Of a stretch of 47,272 nucleotides of DNA, positions 17,942 through 27,517 are shown one piece after another; the first letter of the stretch is position 1, and each line of letters begins with the position of its first letter. The translations under genes and the position numbers were made by a program. Location of the stretch: the NCBI GenBank assembly GCA_903857685.1, contig CAIOFO010000159.1, positions 1 through 47,272 of the forward strand. Reading direction: 5' to 3'. This DNA comes from an uncultured Alphaproteobacteria bacterium (lineage in GTDB: Bacteria; Pseudomonadota; Alphaproteobacteria; Micropepsales; Micropepsaceae). The notes under the pieces are model-generated. The model was not told the DNA's origin and searched no databases. It saw nothing but the letters and a program-made list of their open reading frames with translations.

Positions 17942-18447
17942 GCAAGCTCATCAAAGTTGTCAATAAGGAAGTGGGGGGCGCCTTCACCGCCGACACCTAT
18001 ACCCAGGTTGCCGATGATGCGGCGTTGCCCGAAGGACCGGTGCTGGTTTCGCTGGCGCGCTTTGAACGGGAGCGCGAGGCGCTCCTGGCGCGCAACACCC
18101 CGGTGGGGGTGCTGCTTCAGTCCGACCAGTCGCCGGAAAAATTGGGCGATGATGTCACCCGGCTGTCCCTGGTGGCGCTGGATTTCCCCAAGTTCCGCGA
18201 TGGCCGCGCTTTTTCCTGGGCCCGCATGCTGCGCACCAGGCTGGGCTTTACCGGCGAAATTCGCGCGGTTGGCGATTTTCTCTATGACCAGATCAACTAC
18301 CAGCACCGCGTCGGCTTTGACGCGTGGGCCGTTCCGGACACATTCCGGCTGGAAGATTTCGCCCGCGCCTTGGCGGAAATGACCAACGTGTATCAGCCCA
18401 GCGCCGATGGCCGCAAAACCATCCGCGAATTGCGCGCCGGGCGGTAA
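17938..18447 (+). CDS. DUF934 protein (sulfite reductase-associated)
   Basis: This 169-aa protein belongs to DUF934, found with cysI/cysH in proteobacteria. The family core is visible as FPKFRDGRAFSWARMLRTRLGF, followed by GEIRAVGDFLYDQ and RVGFDAW. Its biochemical role is not established. It starts with GTG at 17938, overlapping the cysI stop by four bases (GTGA), so it is translationally coupled and is the last gene of the operon. The DUF934 protein was once annotated as an oxidoreductase, without proof that I know of. Confidence 0.9.
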   Translation: MSKLIKVVNKEVGGAFTADTYTQVADDAALPEGPVLVSLARFEREREALLARNTPVGVLLQSDQSPEKLGDDVTRLSLVALDFPKFRDGRAFSWARMLRTRLGFTGEIRAVGDFLYDQINYQHRVGFDAWAVPDTFRLEDFARALAEMTNVYQPSADGRKTIRELRAGR

Positions 18448-18492
18448 TTCGCGATGCGGCGCCAGACGCGCCCGCAACATGAAATTTCAGAC

Positions 18493-18527
18493 ATTCATAT
18501 ACGGTTCAGGTCATCCCGGCATAAGAT
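18493..18527 (+). promoter_or_regulatory. Promoter and direct-repeat operator of the Spy/CpxP-like gene
   Basis: ATTCAT (18493-18498) and GTTCAG (18504-18509) form a direct repeat with an 11-bp period, then a 12-nt gap leads to TAAGAT (18522-18527), a likely -10. The gene starts at 18560. The layout matches the site before the PepSY operon at 9957-9990, where the gap is 11 nt. Binding by the OmpR-type regulator of this window is inferred. Confidence 0.55.
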
Positions 18528-18559
18528 GCTGCTCGCTTTCCCCAAGGAGCATTCCCCCG

Positions 18560-19285
18560 ATGCGTAAAGCCCTTCTTCCCATGCTGGTATCCCTGGCGTT
18601 GTGCGGCGCCGCGACCACCGCGATCGTCATGTCCAGCGCGCGCGCCCAGCCGGCTCCGCACAAGCCGCTGATGGTGGCGGCATCCGGCATGCAGCTCGCC
18701 GCCAACGACCCGCCGCCCCGCAGCATGCCCGAAACGGGCGACCGGACGGCGCGCCTGCAAATGATGTGCAACGATCTTTTTGCGCGCCAAACGGCGCAGA
18801 TGGCCTATCTGGAAACCAGCCTGCAGCTCACCGCCGCCGAGCGTCCTCTGTTCCAGCACTGGAAGGACGCCAAGCTCAGCATCGCCCATCGCCATGCCGA
18901 TGCCTGCGCCCAGCACCCGGTATCACAGCACCAAGCCCCCGGCGGCGCGTCGGCGGATCGGCAGCAACGCGATGCGCAGGATCGCGCGCAGCCGAGCCCG
19001 GCCGACCAGATGGCGCGTGAAGAAGACATGCTGAAGCAGCGCCTTGCCGATCTTCAGACCGAGCGCCCGGCACTGGAAGCCTTCTACAAGGCGCTCTCAC
19101 CCACGCAGAAAATGCAGCTGGCGCACGCCGGCATGCAGGACCGCATGGGCGCTGACATGGCCGGCATGATGCGCCGTCACATGTTCGCTGATGCCATGGG
19201 GCCGCGCGGCCAGAGGGGAGGCGGCCCGATGGGAGAACGCCCGATGGCACCGCCGCCGCAGGACGCGCCGCCGCCGGAGCGCTGA
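18560..19285 (+). CDS. Periplasmic Spy/CpxP-like (LTxxQ-type) protein
   Basis: This 241-aa protein has a signal peptide (about 29 residues, ending ARAQ), a helical central region with LTAAERPLFQHWKDA and LSPTQKMQLAHA, both close to the LTxxQ signature of Spy/CpxP/ZraP-like chaperones, and a Met/Gly/Pro-rich tail. Spy-type proteins buffer unfolded proteins or metals in the periplasm under envelope stress. AAGGAGC lies about nine bases before the ATG at 18560. Its promoter shares a direct repeat with the PepSY-regulator-kinase operon. A terminator follows directly. Confidence 0.8.
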   Translation: MRKALLPMLVSLALCGAATTAIVMSSARAQPAPHKPLMVAASGMQLAANDPPPRSMPETGDRTARLQMMCNDLFARQTAQMAYLETSLQLTAAERPLFQHWKDAKLSIAHRHADACAQHPVSQHQAPGGASADRQQRDAQDRAQPSPADQMAREEDMLKQRLADLQTERPALEAFYKALSPTQKMQLAHAGMQDRMGADMAGMMRRHMFADAMGPRGQRGGGPMGERPMAPPPQDAPPPER

Positions 19286-19300
19286 ATGTCACCGAAGTGA

Positions 19301-19332
19301 AAGAAAGGCGCCCTTCCAAGGGCGCCTTTCTT
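19301..19332. terminator. Rho-independent terminator after the Spy-like gene
   Basis: The arms AAGAAAGGCGCCCTT (19301-19315) and AAGGGCGCCTTTCTT (19318-19332) are perfect 15-base complements, giving a very stable GC-rich hairpin that ends in a T-rich run. It separates the Spy-like gene from the decarboxylase gene, which starts 39 bases later. Confidence 0.9.
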
Positions 19333-19370
19333 CTTGCGTTGGCGGCGGCATTGCCCCAAACAATCCGGCC

Positions 19371-20534
19371 ATGAACGCGCCGGTCCGCATTGAAACCCTG
19401 CCGCGCTTTGCTTCGGCGCTCAAGGCGATCGAGAGCCTGAAGCCGGGCGAACCGCTTTATCTGGTCTATCCGGACAGGTTCGCCGCCGCCGCCCGGACAT
19501 TCCTGACCGGCTTTCCCGGCGATGTGCTGTATGCGGTCAAGGCCAATCCCCATCCCATTGCCATCCAGCATTTGTGGGCGGCGGGGATCCGGCATTTCGA
19601 CACCGCCTCGCTGGGTGAAATCGAGATCGTCAAGAATCTTTTCCCCGGGGCGATGTGCCATTTCATGGCGCCGGTGCGCCTGCCCGGCCAGGCCAAGGCG
19701 GCTTTTGAAAAATACGACGTCACCGATTATGTGGTGGACGGCCCGTCCGAGCTCGACAAGCTGCTGGCCGAAACCGGCAACCCGAAAAAGCTGCGCATCT
19801 TTGTGCGGCTGGTGGCGCAGCTGGGCGGCGCGCTGCTGGAAATGTCCAGCAAGTATGGCTGCAGTCCCGAGGAAGCAGCCAAGCTGCTGCACAAGGTCAA
19901 GGCCTCGGGCGCCGCGCCCTGCCTGACCTTTCATGTCGGCTCTCAATGTCTGTCGCCCTTTTCCTACGCCCAGGCGATCGAAATCGCCCAGCGCACCATC
20001 AACTTGTCGGGCGTCGAGATTGCAGCGCTCGATATCGGCGGCGGATTTCCCACCAGCTATGCGGGACAGGAAGCGCCGCCCTATCACTGGTATTTCGACA
20101 TGGTGAAGGAAGCGCTGGTGACGCTGGGGCGGCCGAATCTGCCGGTGCTGTGCGAACCGGGCCGGGCGCTGGCGGCGCAGGGCCTGTCGCTGGTGACCCA
20201 GGTCGTGATGCGCCGCGGCGACCGGCTCTACATCAATGATGGAATTTACGGCAGCTTTGACGAACAGAGATTTGCAGGCTTTGACGAGGATTATCCGCCC
20301 ACAGCCGTCACCCTGGACAAGAACAAGGCGCGGATTCTGGGCGGCGAGAAGCGGCCCTTCCGCGTGTATGGCCCGACCTGCGATTCCCAGGATGTGCTGC
20401 CGCGTCCCCAGATGCTGCCCGACAGCATCGCCAACGGCGATTTCATCATCTTCGATGCCATGGGCGCCTATACCGTGTCATCGCGCTCCAGCTTCAACGG
20501 CTATTATCCCGACAGTTGGGCTGTCATAGAATAA
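19371..20534 (+). CDS. PLP-dependent ornithine/lysine-type decarboxylase (alanine-racemase fold)
   Basis: This 387-aa enzyme belongs to the type III, eukaryotic-like group of basic amino acid decarboxylases. The PLP-binding lysine is Lys57 (LYAVKANPHP), the glycine-rich phosphate loop appears as LDIGGGFP, and the active-site Cys of the partner subunit is in GPTCDSQDVL. Alphaproteobacterial members of this length usually decarboxylate ornithine, some also lysine, to make putrescine or cadaverine. The sequence alone does not settle the substrate. The ATG at 19371 follows the terminator by 39 nt, and I see no strong ribosome-binding site. Confidence 0.9.
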   Translation: MNAPVRIETLPRFASALKAIESLKPGEPLYLVYPDRFAAAARTFLTGFPGDVLYAVKANPHPIAIQHLWAAGIRHFDTASLGEIEIVKNLFPGAMCHFMAPVRLPGQAKAAFEKYDVTDYVVDGPSELDKLLAETGNPKKLRIFVRLVAQLGGALLEMSSKYGCSPEEAAKLLHKVKASGAAPCLTFHVGSQCLSPFSYAQAIEIAQRTINLSGVEIAALDIGGGFPTSYAGQEAPPYHWYFDMVKEALVTLGRPNLPVLCEPGRALAAQGLSLVTQVVMRRGDRLYINDGIYGSFDEQRFAGFDEDYPPTAVTLDKNKARILGGEKRPFRVYGPTCDSQDVLPRPQMLPDSIANGDFIIFDAMGAYTVSSRSSFNGYYPDSWAVIE

Positions 20535-20565
20535 TTTCCGCGGCCCGCCACGCGGGCGTTCGGCC

Positions 20566-20620
20566 GACGAAAGCTCGTGGCGCTACGCTGCCGCTAAAGA
20601 CTGAACTTTCGTGGTTCGTC
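20566..20620. repeat. Dispersed palindromic repeat, copy A
   Basis: It contains the core TACGCTGCCGCTA (20584-20596) shared, with one variable base, with copies at 30062-30119, 43990-44025 and 44692-44731. Complementary arms CGAAAG (20568-20573) and CTTTCG (20606-20611), plus GACGAA (20566-20571) and TTCGTC (20615-20620), enclose it. It lies between the decarboxylase and DUF2336 genes and may also end the decarboxylase transcript. Confidence 0.6.
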
Positions 20621-20641
20621 CTCACGGGCCCTGATCTGCGA

Positions 20642-20656
20642 TTAACCCGCCGTTAA
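20642..20656. promoter_or_regulatory. CtrA-type box upstream of the DUF2336 gene
   Basis: TTAA-N7-TTAA is exact (20642-20645 and 20653-20656). This is the full binding site of the alphaproteobacterial cell-cycle regulator CtrA. It lies 71 nt before the DUF2336 start. The short motif can occur by chance, but TTAA is uncommon in DNA of this GC content. Confidence 0.5.
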
Positions 20657-20727
20657 GCATCGGGGCGCGGGAACCGGCGAAATTCGTCACCAACGAATCG
20701 TTAAACTTCGGGCGTCATCCTGCGCGC

Positions 20728-21291
20728 ATGTCCGGAACACAGCGCCTTACCAACCTGCTTGAACTTGCCGCCCAGGGCCCCGCCATGCGCGCCGCGCTGG
20801 CCGAGGAAGTGGCCGAGCTTCTGGTTGCATGGCCGGCCGATTGTCCCACCGAGATGCGTGGCACTTGCGAGGCCCTTCTCGCCCGCGCCGCCCAGGAAGT
20901 GGATGACGATACACGGGCGCGCCTGCGCATCCGGCTCTATGCCGATCCCGAATTGGCCGGCCGCATGCTGCCGCGGCAGCCCCATGATCGCGCCTTGATC
21001 GAAGCGGCGCGGGCCGGGGAAGCCGTGCTGCCGCGCATCGCCCGCGCCCTGGGCATTTCAGAAAAGCTGGCAAGCGAAATCCTGAATGATGAAAGCGGCC
21101 GTGCCCTGGTGGTGGCCTGCAAGGCGCTTGGCCTGAACCGCGCCGCCTTTTCCGGCCTGGCGATGCTGGTGCAGCCGCGCGGCGATGCCGCCGCCTGTTA
21201 TGCCCGGCTGGACGCCTTTGACCGCATTTCGGCGGTGGAAGCCTCGCGCGAACTGCGGCGCTGGAGCGGTGAAAGCCAGCACGCGGCCTGA
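20728..21291 (+). CDS. DUF2336-like protein
   Basis: This 187-aa soluble, helical, Ala/Leu/Arg-rich protein resembles the alphaproteobacterial DUF2336 family, with the typical tail ILNDESGRALVVACKALGL followed by FSGLAMLV. Function is unknown; the family is often linked to motility or cell-cycle regulons. A CtrA-type box lies upstream. It is convergent with prfC, the two stop codons being directly adjacent (TGA at 21289-21291, the opposing stop at 21292). The family assignment is moderate. Confidence 0.65.
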   Translation: MSGTQRLTNLLELAAQGPAMRAALAEEVAELLVAWPADCPTEMRGTCEALLARAAQEVDDDTRARLRIRLYADPELAGRMLPRQPHDRALIEAARAGEAVLPRIARALGISEKLASEILNDESGRALVVACKALGLNRAAFSGLAMLVQPRGDAAACYARLDAFDRISAVEASRELRRWSGESQHAA

Positions 21292-22857
<1,566 letters not shown>

Positions 22858-22885
22858 ATGGCGGTGGGTTAGCAGCCGCCGCGTT

Positions 22886-23389
22886 TCACGGCAAGCTGGA
22901 CTGGCCCATGATCCGCCGCGCTCGCAGGAAAATCTCCAGCCCCTGCACCGCGAACAACAGTGCGGTAAAGACGATAAAGACATCGGTCAGCAGCGCCGCA
23001 TTGACATGCAGCTCGGCCGCCTCCAGCCCGATGCCGGCCCGCATGCCGATGCGGAAAATCATCAGCAGCACCAGCACGATCATGCCTGCCTGCGAACCGC
23101 TGGACATCAAGGTGCCGTCCTCGGCATGGACATGCAGCTGGGTGAGCTTGCCCCAATACCAGCCGCCGGCGATTCCTGCCAAAGCCGCCAGCACGAACCA
23201 GACGGCGTCCGAGAGCTGCGGCGGCGACGCCGCCAACAGGGATCCCGCCGCGAAAATCATGATTGCGGGACGCAGCCAAAGGCGTTTCAGCTTCAGCCGC
23301 TGCGGCTTCATCATGCGGTTCAGGCGAAAATACAGGATGGGCAGGATCACCAGAACAGGAATGACGATGCTGAGCGTATGCGGGTTCAT
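22886..23389 (-). CDS. CcdC-like (DUF1453) membrane protein
   Basis: This 167-aa protein has about five transmembrane segments and basic loops (FRLNRMMKPQRLKLKRLWLRP). The pattern matches the CcdC/DUF1453 family of small integral membrane proteins, whose function outside cytochrome c maturation in Bacillus is not known. AGGAG lies five bases before the ATG. It follows the DUF1491 gene by 8 nt and precedes prfC by 28 nt, so it is in one transcription unit with both. Confidence 0.75.
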   Translation of the reverse strand: MNPHTLSIVIPVLVILPILYFRLNRMMKPQRLKLKRLWLRPAIMIFAAGSLLAASPPQLSDAVWFVLAALAGIAGGWYWGKLTQLHVHAEDGTLMSSGSQAGMIVLVLLMIFRIGMRAGIGLEAAELHVNAALLTDVFIVFTALLFAVQGLEIFLRARRIMGQSSLP

Positions 23390-23397
23390 CTCTACTC

Positions 23398-23736
23398 CTA
23401 GACGATTTTCTCATCCACGAAGGCGCGGCCCTCGCGGTCCTCGATCTCCAAAATCCACAGATCGGGATCGGCCTTGATCTGTTTCTCGAACCACAGATGG
23501 GCGCGGGGTTCCTCACCCCAGTCGCCCAGCGGCTTGGCCCAGACCAATGCGCCGGTGCCGTCGCGCGCCTGGTTCAGCACCAGGCAATTGCCGTCCAGCT
23601 TGGACAGCTTCAAGACAATGGCGCCGGCGTCCTCATTGCCCTTGCGGATCACGAATGCCGAGGCGCCCGCGACTTCGGCGCGCCGGATGAGGGCGCGCAC
23701 GAAAATTCCAGCTTTCAATCGTGGTGTGGAAGTCAT
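23398..23736 (-). CDS. DUF1491 protein
   Basis: This 112-aa soluble protein has the DUF1491 pattern: LKAGIFVRALIRRAEVAG near the start, then GAIVLKL, and an acidic C-terminal DPDLWILEIEDREGRAFVDE. The family is widespread in alphaproteobacteria and uncharacterised. It lies 39 nt after a histidine kinase gene and 8 nt before the CcdC-like gene, all leftward, so the kinase may be in the same operon. Confidence 0.88.
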   Translation of the reverse strand: MTSTPRLKAGIFVRALIRRAEVAGASAFVIRKGNEDAGAIVLKLSKLDGNCLVLNQARDGTGALVWAKPLGDWGEEPRAHLWFEKQIKADPDLWILEIEDREGRAFVDEKIV

Positions 23737-23775
23737 GGCGATGTTCTAGCGATCCGGCGGCGCTGCGGCCAGCCT

Positions 23776-25482
23776 TCAGGCCGCCCGAAACGGCAGGATC
23801 CGGGCGCTTTGCAACCTGGTTCCATCGGCGCCCACCACCGCGAAAGGCAGGCGCAGCACGACGATGGTGCCTTCGCCCAGCGCCGATTGCATCACCATTT
23901 CGCCACCATGCAGGCCGGCGAACGCCTTGACCAGCGCCAGGCCCAGCCCGGTGCCTTCCTTGGCGCGGGTCTGGGCCCCTTCCACCTGTTCGAACGGCTT
24001 GCCCAGTTTTTCCAGGTCCGCTTTTGCGATGCCGGTGCCGGTGTCGCTGACCGCCAGGATAACGCCGTCCTTGACCGCCGCCGTCACCGTCACGCTGCCG
24101 CCACGCGGCGTGAATTTGACGCCGTTGCTGATGAGATTGACCAGCATCTGCTTGATGGCGCGCTTGTCCGCGAAAATTTGACTCGCCTCGGGCGCGATCT
24201 TCAGCTTCACCGCCACGCCGCCGCGTTCCGCCGCATGGCTGACAAAGCGGATGGCGGAGGACGCCACCTCGTGCAGGTCGAACAGTTCTTCATAGAGCTC
24301 GAACTTGCCGGCCTCGATCTTGGACATGTCGAGCACGCCGTTGATCAGATCCAGCAGATGGCCGCCCGATTCATGGATAAGCCGGGCATATTCCTGGTAA
24401 CGCGCCGACCCTACCGGACCGAATATCTCCCGTGTCATCACTTCGGAAAAACCGATGATGGCGTTCAGCGGCGTGCGCAGTTCGTGGCTCATATTGGCCA
24501 GGAAAGCGGTCTTGGCGCGCGAGGCACTGTCCGAGGCGTCCCGCGCCTGGATCAGCGCCAGCTCCTGGCGCTTGCGTTCGGAAATATCGCGCGTCACCGC
24601 CACAATATCGGTGGCGCTGCCCATGTCGTCCAGCGGCGCCGGGCGGCAGCGTATCTCGACCCAGAGATAATGCTTGTCGCGATGGCGCAGGCGCACTTCC
24701 ACCGCGCCATCGCGGCCGGAATAGAGCGCATTCATGAAGGCGGCCAGCAGCGTGCCCAGGTCGTCCGGATGCACCAGCGCCGACATCGCCTGACCTTCCA
24801 GTTCCGCCGGAAGCCGTCCCAGCAGCGGATAGGAGGCCGGGCTGGCGAAACTGATGCGCCCGTCGGAAGAATGCCGGGTGATCAGGTCCATGGCATGGTC
24901 CGCCAGGAAGCGGTACATCGCCGTTCCTTCCGCCGCCGCCCGGTCGGAGGCGCGCTGACGGTCCTGCGACGCCGCCGCCACCAGCACCGCCTGCGCCAGC
25001 GCCGCCACTACCGACACGGCATAAATCTCCCAAAGCGGCAGGGTGAGGCGCGAGAGCGGCAGCATGTCGGCGGCCTGCAAACTGGCCACCACAATGAAGG
25101 CTGCGGCCGCCGCAAATCCGGCGCGCACCACTTGCGCCCGTCCGCCCGCCAGCGCCGCCTCCGCCGGAACCAGTGCGAACCACACCACCAGCGGCGATGT
25201 CACGCCGCCGGTCAGGGCCGCCAGATAGCCGATCAGGGCGGCGAAAAGAATGAGACCGGCCTGCTCCAGCCGGTCCAGGGAAATCGGCAGAAATCCCAGC
25301 AGGGCGAGGCCCAGGGGCGCGACCAGGCCCGCGATCGCCACGGTTTCGGCGCTGTCGGGCCGTCCCACCAGTCCGGCAAAGCCCAGCGCCAGCCCGGCGC
25401 CGACCGCAGCCTTGGCCGCCTGCACCGCGATGAAGCGCCGCCGCAGCGCCTTGGCGTCGAACGAGGAATTCTTAACGGCCAT
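23776..25482 (-). CDS. Membrane PAS histidine kinase (DivJ/PleC-like)
   Basis: This 568-aa kinase has about six N-terminal transmembrane segments (residues 20-165), a PAS domain (about 190-305) followed by its C-terminal box (DIVAVTRDISERKRQ), a HisKA domain with FLANMSHELRTPLNAIIGFSE (His333), and an HATPase domain with NLISNGVKFTP, DTGTGI and GTGLGLALVK. A six-helix membrane part plus PAS plus this H-box is the layout of DivJ and close relatives in the cell-cycle network; the match is by architecture only. There is no receiver domain. It is divergent from another PAS kinase at 25707. Confidence 0.92.
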   Translation of the reverse strand: MAVKNSSFDAKALRRRFIAVQAAKAAVGAGLALGFAGLVGRPDSAETVAIAGLVAPLGLALLGFLPISLDRLEQAGLILFAALIGYLAALTGGVTSPLVVWFALVPAEAALAGGRAQVVRAGFAAAAAFIVVASLQAADMLPLSRLTLPLWEIYAVSVVAALAQAVLVAAASQDRQRASDRAAAEGTAMYRFLADHAMDLITRHSSDGRISFASPASYPLLGRLPAELEGQAMSALVHPDDLGTLLAAFMNALYSGRDGAVEVRLRHRDKHYLWVEIRCRPAPLDDMGSATDIVAVTRDISERKRQELALIQARDASDSASRAKTAFLANMSHELRTPLNAIIGFSEVMTREIFGPVGSARYQEYARLIHESGGHLLDLINGVLDMSKIEAGKFELYEELFDLHEVASSAIRFVSHAAERGGVAVKLKIAPEASQIFADKRAIKQMLVNLISNGVKFTPRGGSVTVTAAVKDGVILAVSDTGTGIAKADLEKLGKPFEQVEGAQTRAKEGTGLGLALVKAFAGLHGGEMVMQSALGEGTIVVLRLPFAVVGADGTRLQSARILPFRAA

Positions 25483-25706
25483 TAAGCTCTTTTACCCAGC
25501 AAGGGCCTCACGCCCGTCAGTTTCGCCGTCCAAGCTTTAACGAAACCTGAAGAAGTGGGGCTGAAATTGGGCAATCCACAGGGTTTGTGACCGGCAGGAT
25601 GGCGTGATTCGGCGGCAACGTCTGCCGTGCGCTCTAACCATTCCGAAACCCGCCGGCAGGCACACTGGCCGGGGCGCCAGAAGGCGGCCACACAGGGGCG
25701 GAAATC

Positions 25707-27278
25707 TTGCAAAAACTGCGGGCGCATAATCCGTGTGAGCCGGCTGGCGATTCTGCCCAGCTGCTGGACGCACTGCATGCCCTGCGCGTGGCCGTCACCA
25801 TGTTCGACGCCAGCGGGCGTCTCACCTTCGCCAACGCCCATCTCAATCATTTTTTCCGCGGACTGCCGCCCTACCACGAGTTGATCGGCCGCCCCTATGA
25901 GGAAATCGTCCGGCTGGAACTGCCGGAAATCGCGCCCGCGGCGCTGAAGGACGGCGTCGAGGTCTATATCGACCTGCGTCTGGGCCAGCTCGCGCCGCGC
26001 GCCTGGGCGCCATTGGACGTGGCGCTGGCCGATGGCCGCATCCTGGAAATCAAGGCGCGGCGCGATGGCCATGGCGGCGCCATCCTGCTGTGGAACGACG
26101 TCACCCGGGAGCGGCACGAATTTGCCCGCCTGGAGGAAGGAATAAGGCTGTCCGCCGATGCCTTTGCTTTCTATGACGCCAGGGACAATTTCATCACCGG
26201 CAACGATCTTTATGCCCAGCTTGCCGGCAAGCCCCTGGTGGCGCTGCGCGGCAAGCCATTTGAGAGCATTATCCGCGAGATCGTGCATAGCGGGCGGCTG
26301 AACATCTCCGGCACGGCGGAGGAATGGATCGCGCGCCGGATGCGCGGCCATCATCAGCAAAGTTCGGCCGACACGCTGCAAACCAGCGATGGCAAGGCTT
26401 TTCTGGTGCGCGACTGCGCCACGCCCGATGGCGGCCGCGCCGTTGTCTTCACCGACATTACCGAGAAGACCCGCGCCGAGGACGCGCTGGCCCAGACCCA
26501 GCGCGCGCTGGAACATACCCGCGATGAAGCGGCCCGTCAGAGCGGCTATCTCTCCGATCTTACCAAGCGGCTCGACCTGGTCTCGGCCCAGGCCGACAAC
26601 GCAAAGACCGTGCTTTTGCGCACCATGAGCCATGAACTCAAGACGCCGCTGAACGCGATCCTGGGTTTTTCCGATCTGATGACGACGCTGGCCGACAATC
26701 TGGGACCCGATCAGGTCCGCGAATATGCCGGGCTGATCCACCAGGGCGGCACCAATCTGTTCAAGATGCTGAACCAGATCATGGACCTCACCAAGATATC
26801 CGCCGGCCGCTATGACCTGCAAATACTGCCGGTGGACGCGGGCGGCATGCTGTGGCTGGCGCGGGAAAATTTCGTCGCGCGCGCGGCGGCCAAGGACATC
26901 ATCATCAATGCCGATGCCTGCCCCATCGGGCTGATGGCCAGGGCCGACGAAAGTGTGCTGACCGGCATGCTCAATGCCCTGATCGACAATGCCGTGACCT
27001 TTACCCAGAAGGGCGGCGGCATCGAATTGTCGGCCAGCCGGGACACGGCTAGCGTGCGCCTGAGCATCAGCGACTCTGGTCCTGGCGTCGCGGCGGCGGA
27101 TCTGGGCCGCATCCTGCAGCCCTTTGAACATGCCGGCCGCGTCGCCGACCATGCCAAGGGCGCCGGGCTTGGCCTGACCTGGGTCAAGGCGTTCGCGGAA
27201 TTGCATGGCGGCCAACTGCTGGTCGAAAGCCAGGCCGGAGAAGGCTTCAAGGCCGTTATCGTTCTGCCGGCAGCCTGA
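25707..27278 (+). CDS. Soluble PAS histidine kinase
   Basis: This 523-aa kinase has no membrane segment. Two PAS-like regions (about 18-135 and 140-262) precede a coiled linker and a HisKA domain, TMSHELKTPLNAILGFSDLM, with His309. The HATPase domain has ALIDNAVTFT, DSGPGV and GAGLGLTWVK. It resembles the PleC/DivL group but keeps the phospho-acceptor His, whereas DivL has Tyr. The start is TTG at 25707 with GGGGCGGA six bases upstream; the next in-frame ATG (25800) would cut into the first PAS region. It is divergent from the kinase at 23776-25482. Confidence 0.88.
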   Translation: MQKLRAHNPCEPAGDSAQLLDALHALRVAVTMFDASGRLTFANAHLNHFFRGLPPYHELIGRPYEEIVRLELPEIAPAALKDGVEVYIDLRLGQLAPRAWAPLDVALADGRILEIKARRDGHGGAILLWNDVTRERHEFARLEEGIRLSADAFAFYDARDNFITGNDLYAQLAGKPLVALRGKPFESIIREIVHSGRLNISGTAEEWIARRMRGHHQQSSADTLQTSDGKAFLVRDCATPDGGRAVVFTDITEKTRAEDALAQTQRALEHTRDEAARQSGYLSDLTKRLDLVSAQADNAKTVLLRTMSHELKTPLNAILGFSDLMTTLADNLGPDQVREYAGLIHQGGTNLFKMLNQIMDLTKISAGRYDLQILPVDAGGMLWLARENFVARAAAKDIIINADACPIGLMARADESVLTGMLNALIDNAVTFTQKGGGIELSASRDTASVRLSISDSGPGVAAADLGRILQPFEHAGRVADHAKGAGLGLTWVKAFAELHGGQLLVESQAGEGFKAVIVLPAA

Positions 27279-27407
27279 TCCCGGTTCTTTACATCGGCGC
27301 TCCATCGTTCGGTGGTCAAAAGCTCCACTGGAACCTTTGCCCGCCAAACCGGTAAATTTCCATTTACATCAAAGATCCAGGTGCTGCGCCGCCGGGCCGG
27401 CCGGCCA

Positions 27408-27464
27408 TAAAATTCGCATCGAATTTTAGCCAATACTAATTCAATCGCGTCGCGCATTTGAATT
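27408..27464. promoter_or_regulatory. Two AT-rich inverted repeats in the 27279-27615 intergenic region
   Basis: TAAAATTCG (27408-27416) and CGAATTTTA (27420-27428) are perfect 9-base arms around CAT. AATTCAA (27438-27444) and TTGAATT (27458-27464) are perfect 7-base arms around 13 bases. They lie 54-110 nt before the small ORF at 27518. The region is much richer in A and T than the genes around it. Binding sites for a regulator of the small-ORF/DUF5330 unit are likely but unproven. A short hairpin, TTCCTC-N5-GAGGAA, sits at 27495-27511. Confidence 0.45.
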
Positions 27465-27517
27465 GAAGCGGATCGTCCTACGCTACCCCGCGTTTTCCTC
27501 AGTACGAGGAACCCGCA

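Noticed and set aside
25472-25485. TTAA-N6-TTAA at the start of the membrane kinase as a CtrA box
   Set aside because: The spacing is six, not seven; the site also overlaps the start codon.
25482-27347. Long minus-strand open frame of about 620 codons opposite the soluble histidine kinase
   Set aside because: It is Gln/Gly/His/Arg-rich with no known motif, while the opposite strand encodes a clear kinase. GC-rich genes leave long empty antisense frames; the same applies to 23497-25485, 300-1835 and 45891-47213.
27332-27357. GGAAC-N16-GGTA as a second EcfG-type promoter
   Set aside because: The -10 part should be CGTT; GGTA does not fit, and the 17-nt spacing gives GTAA.
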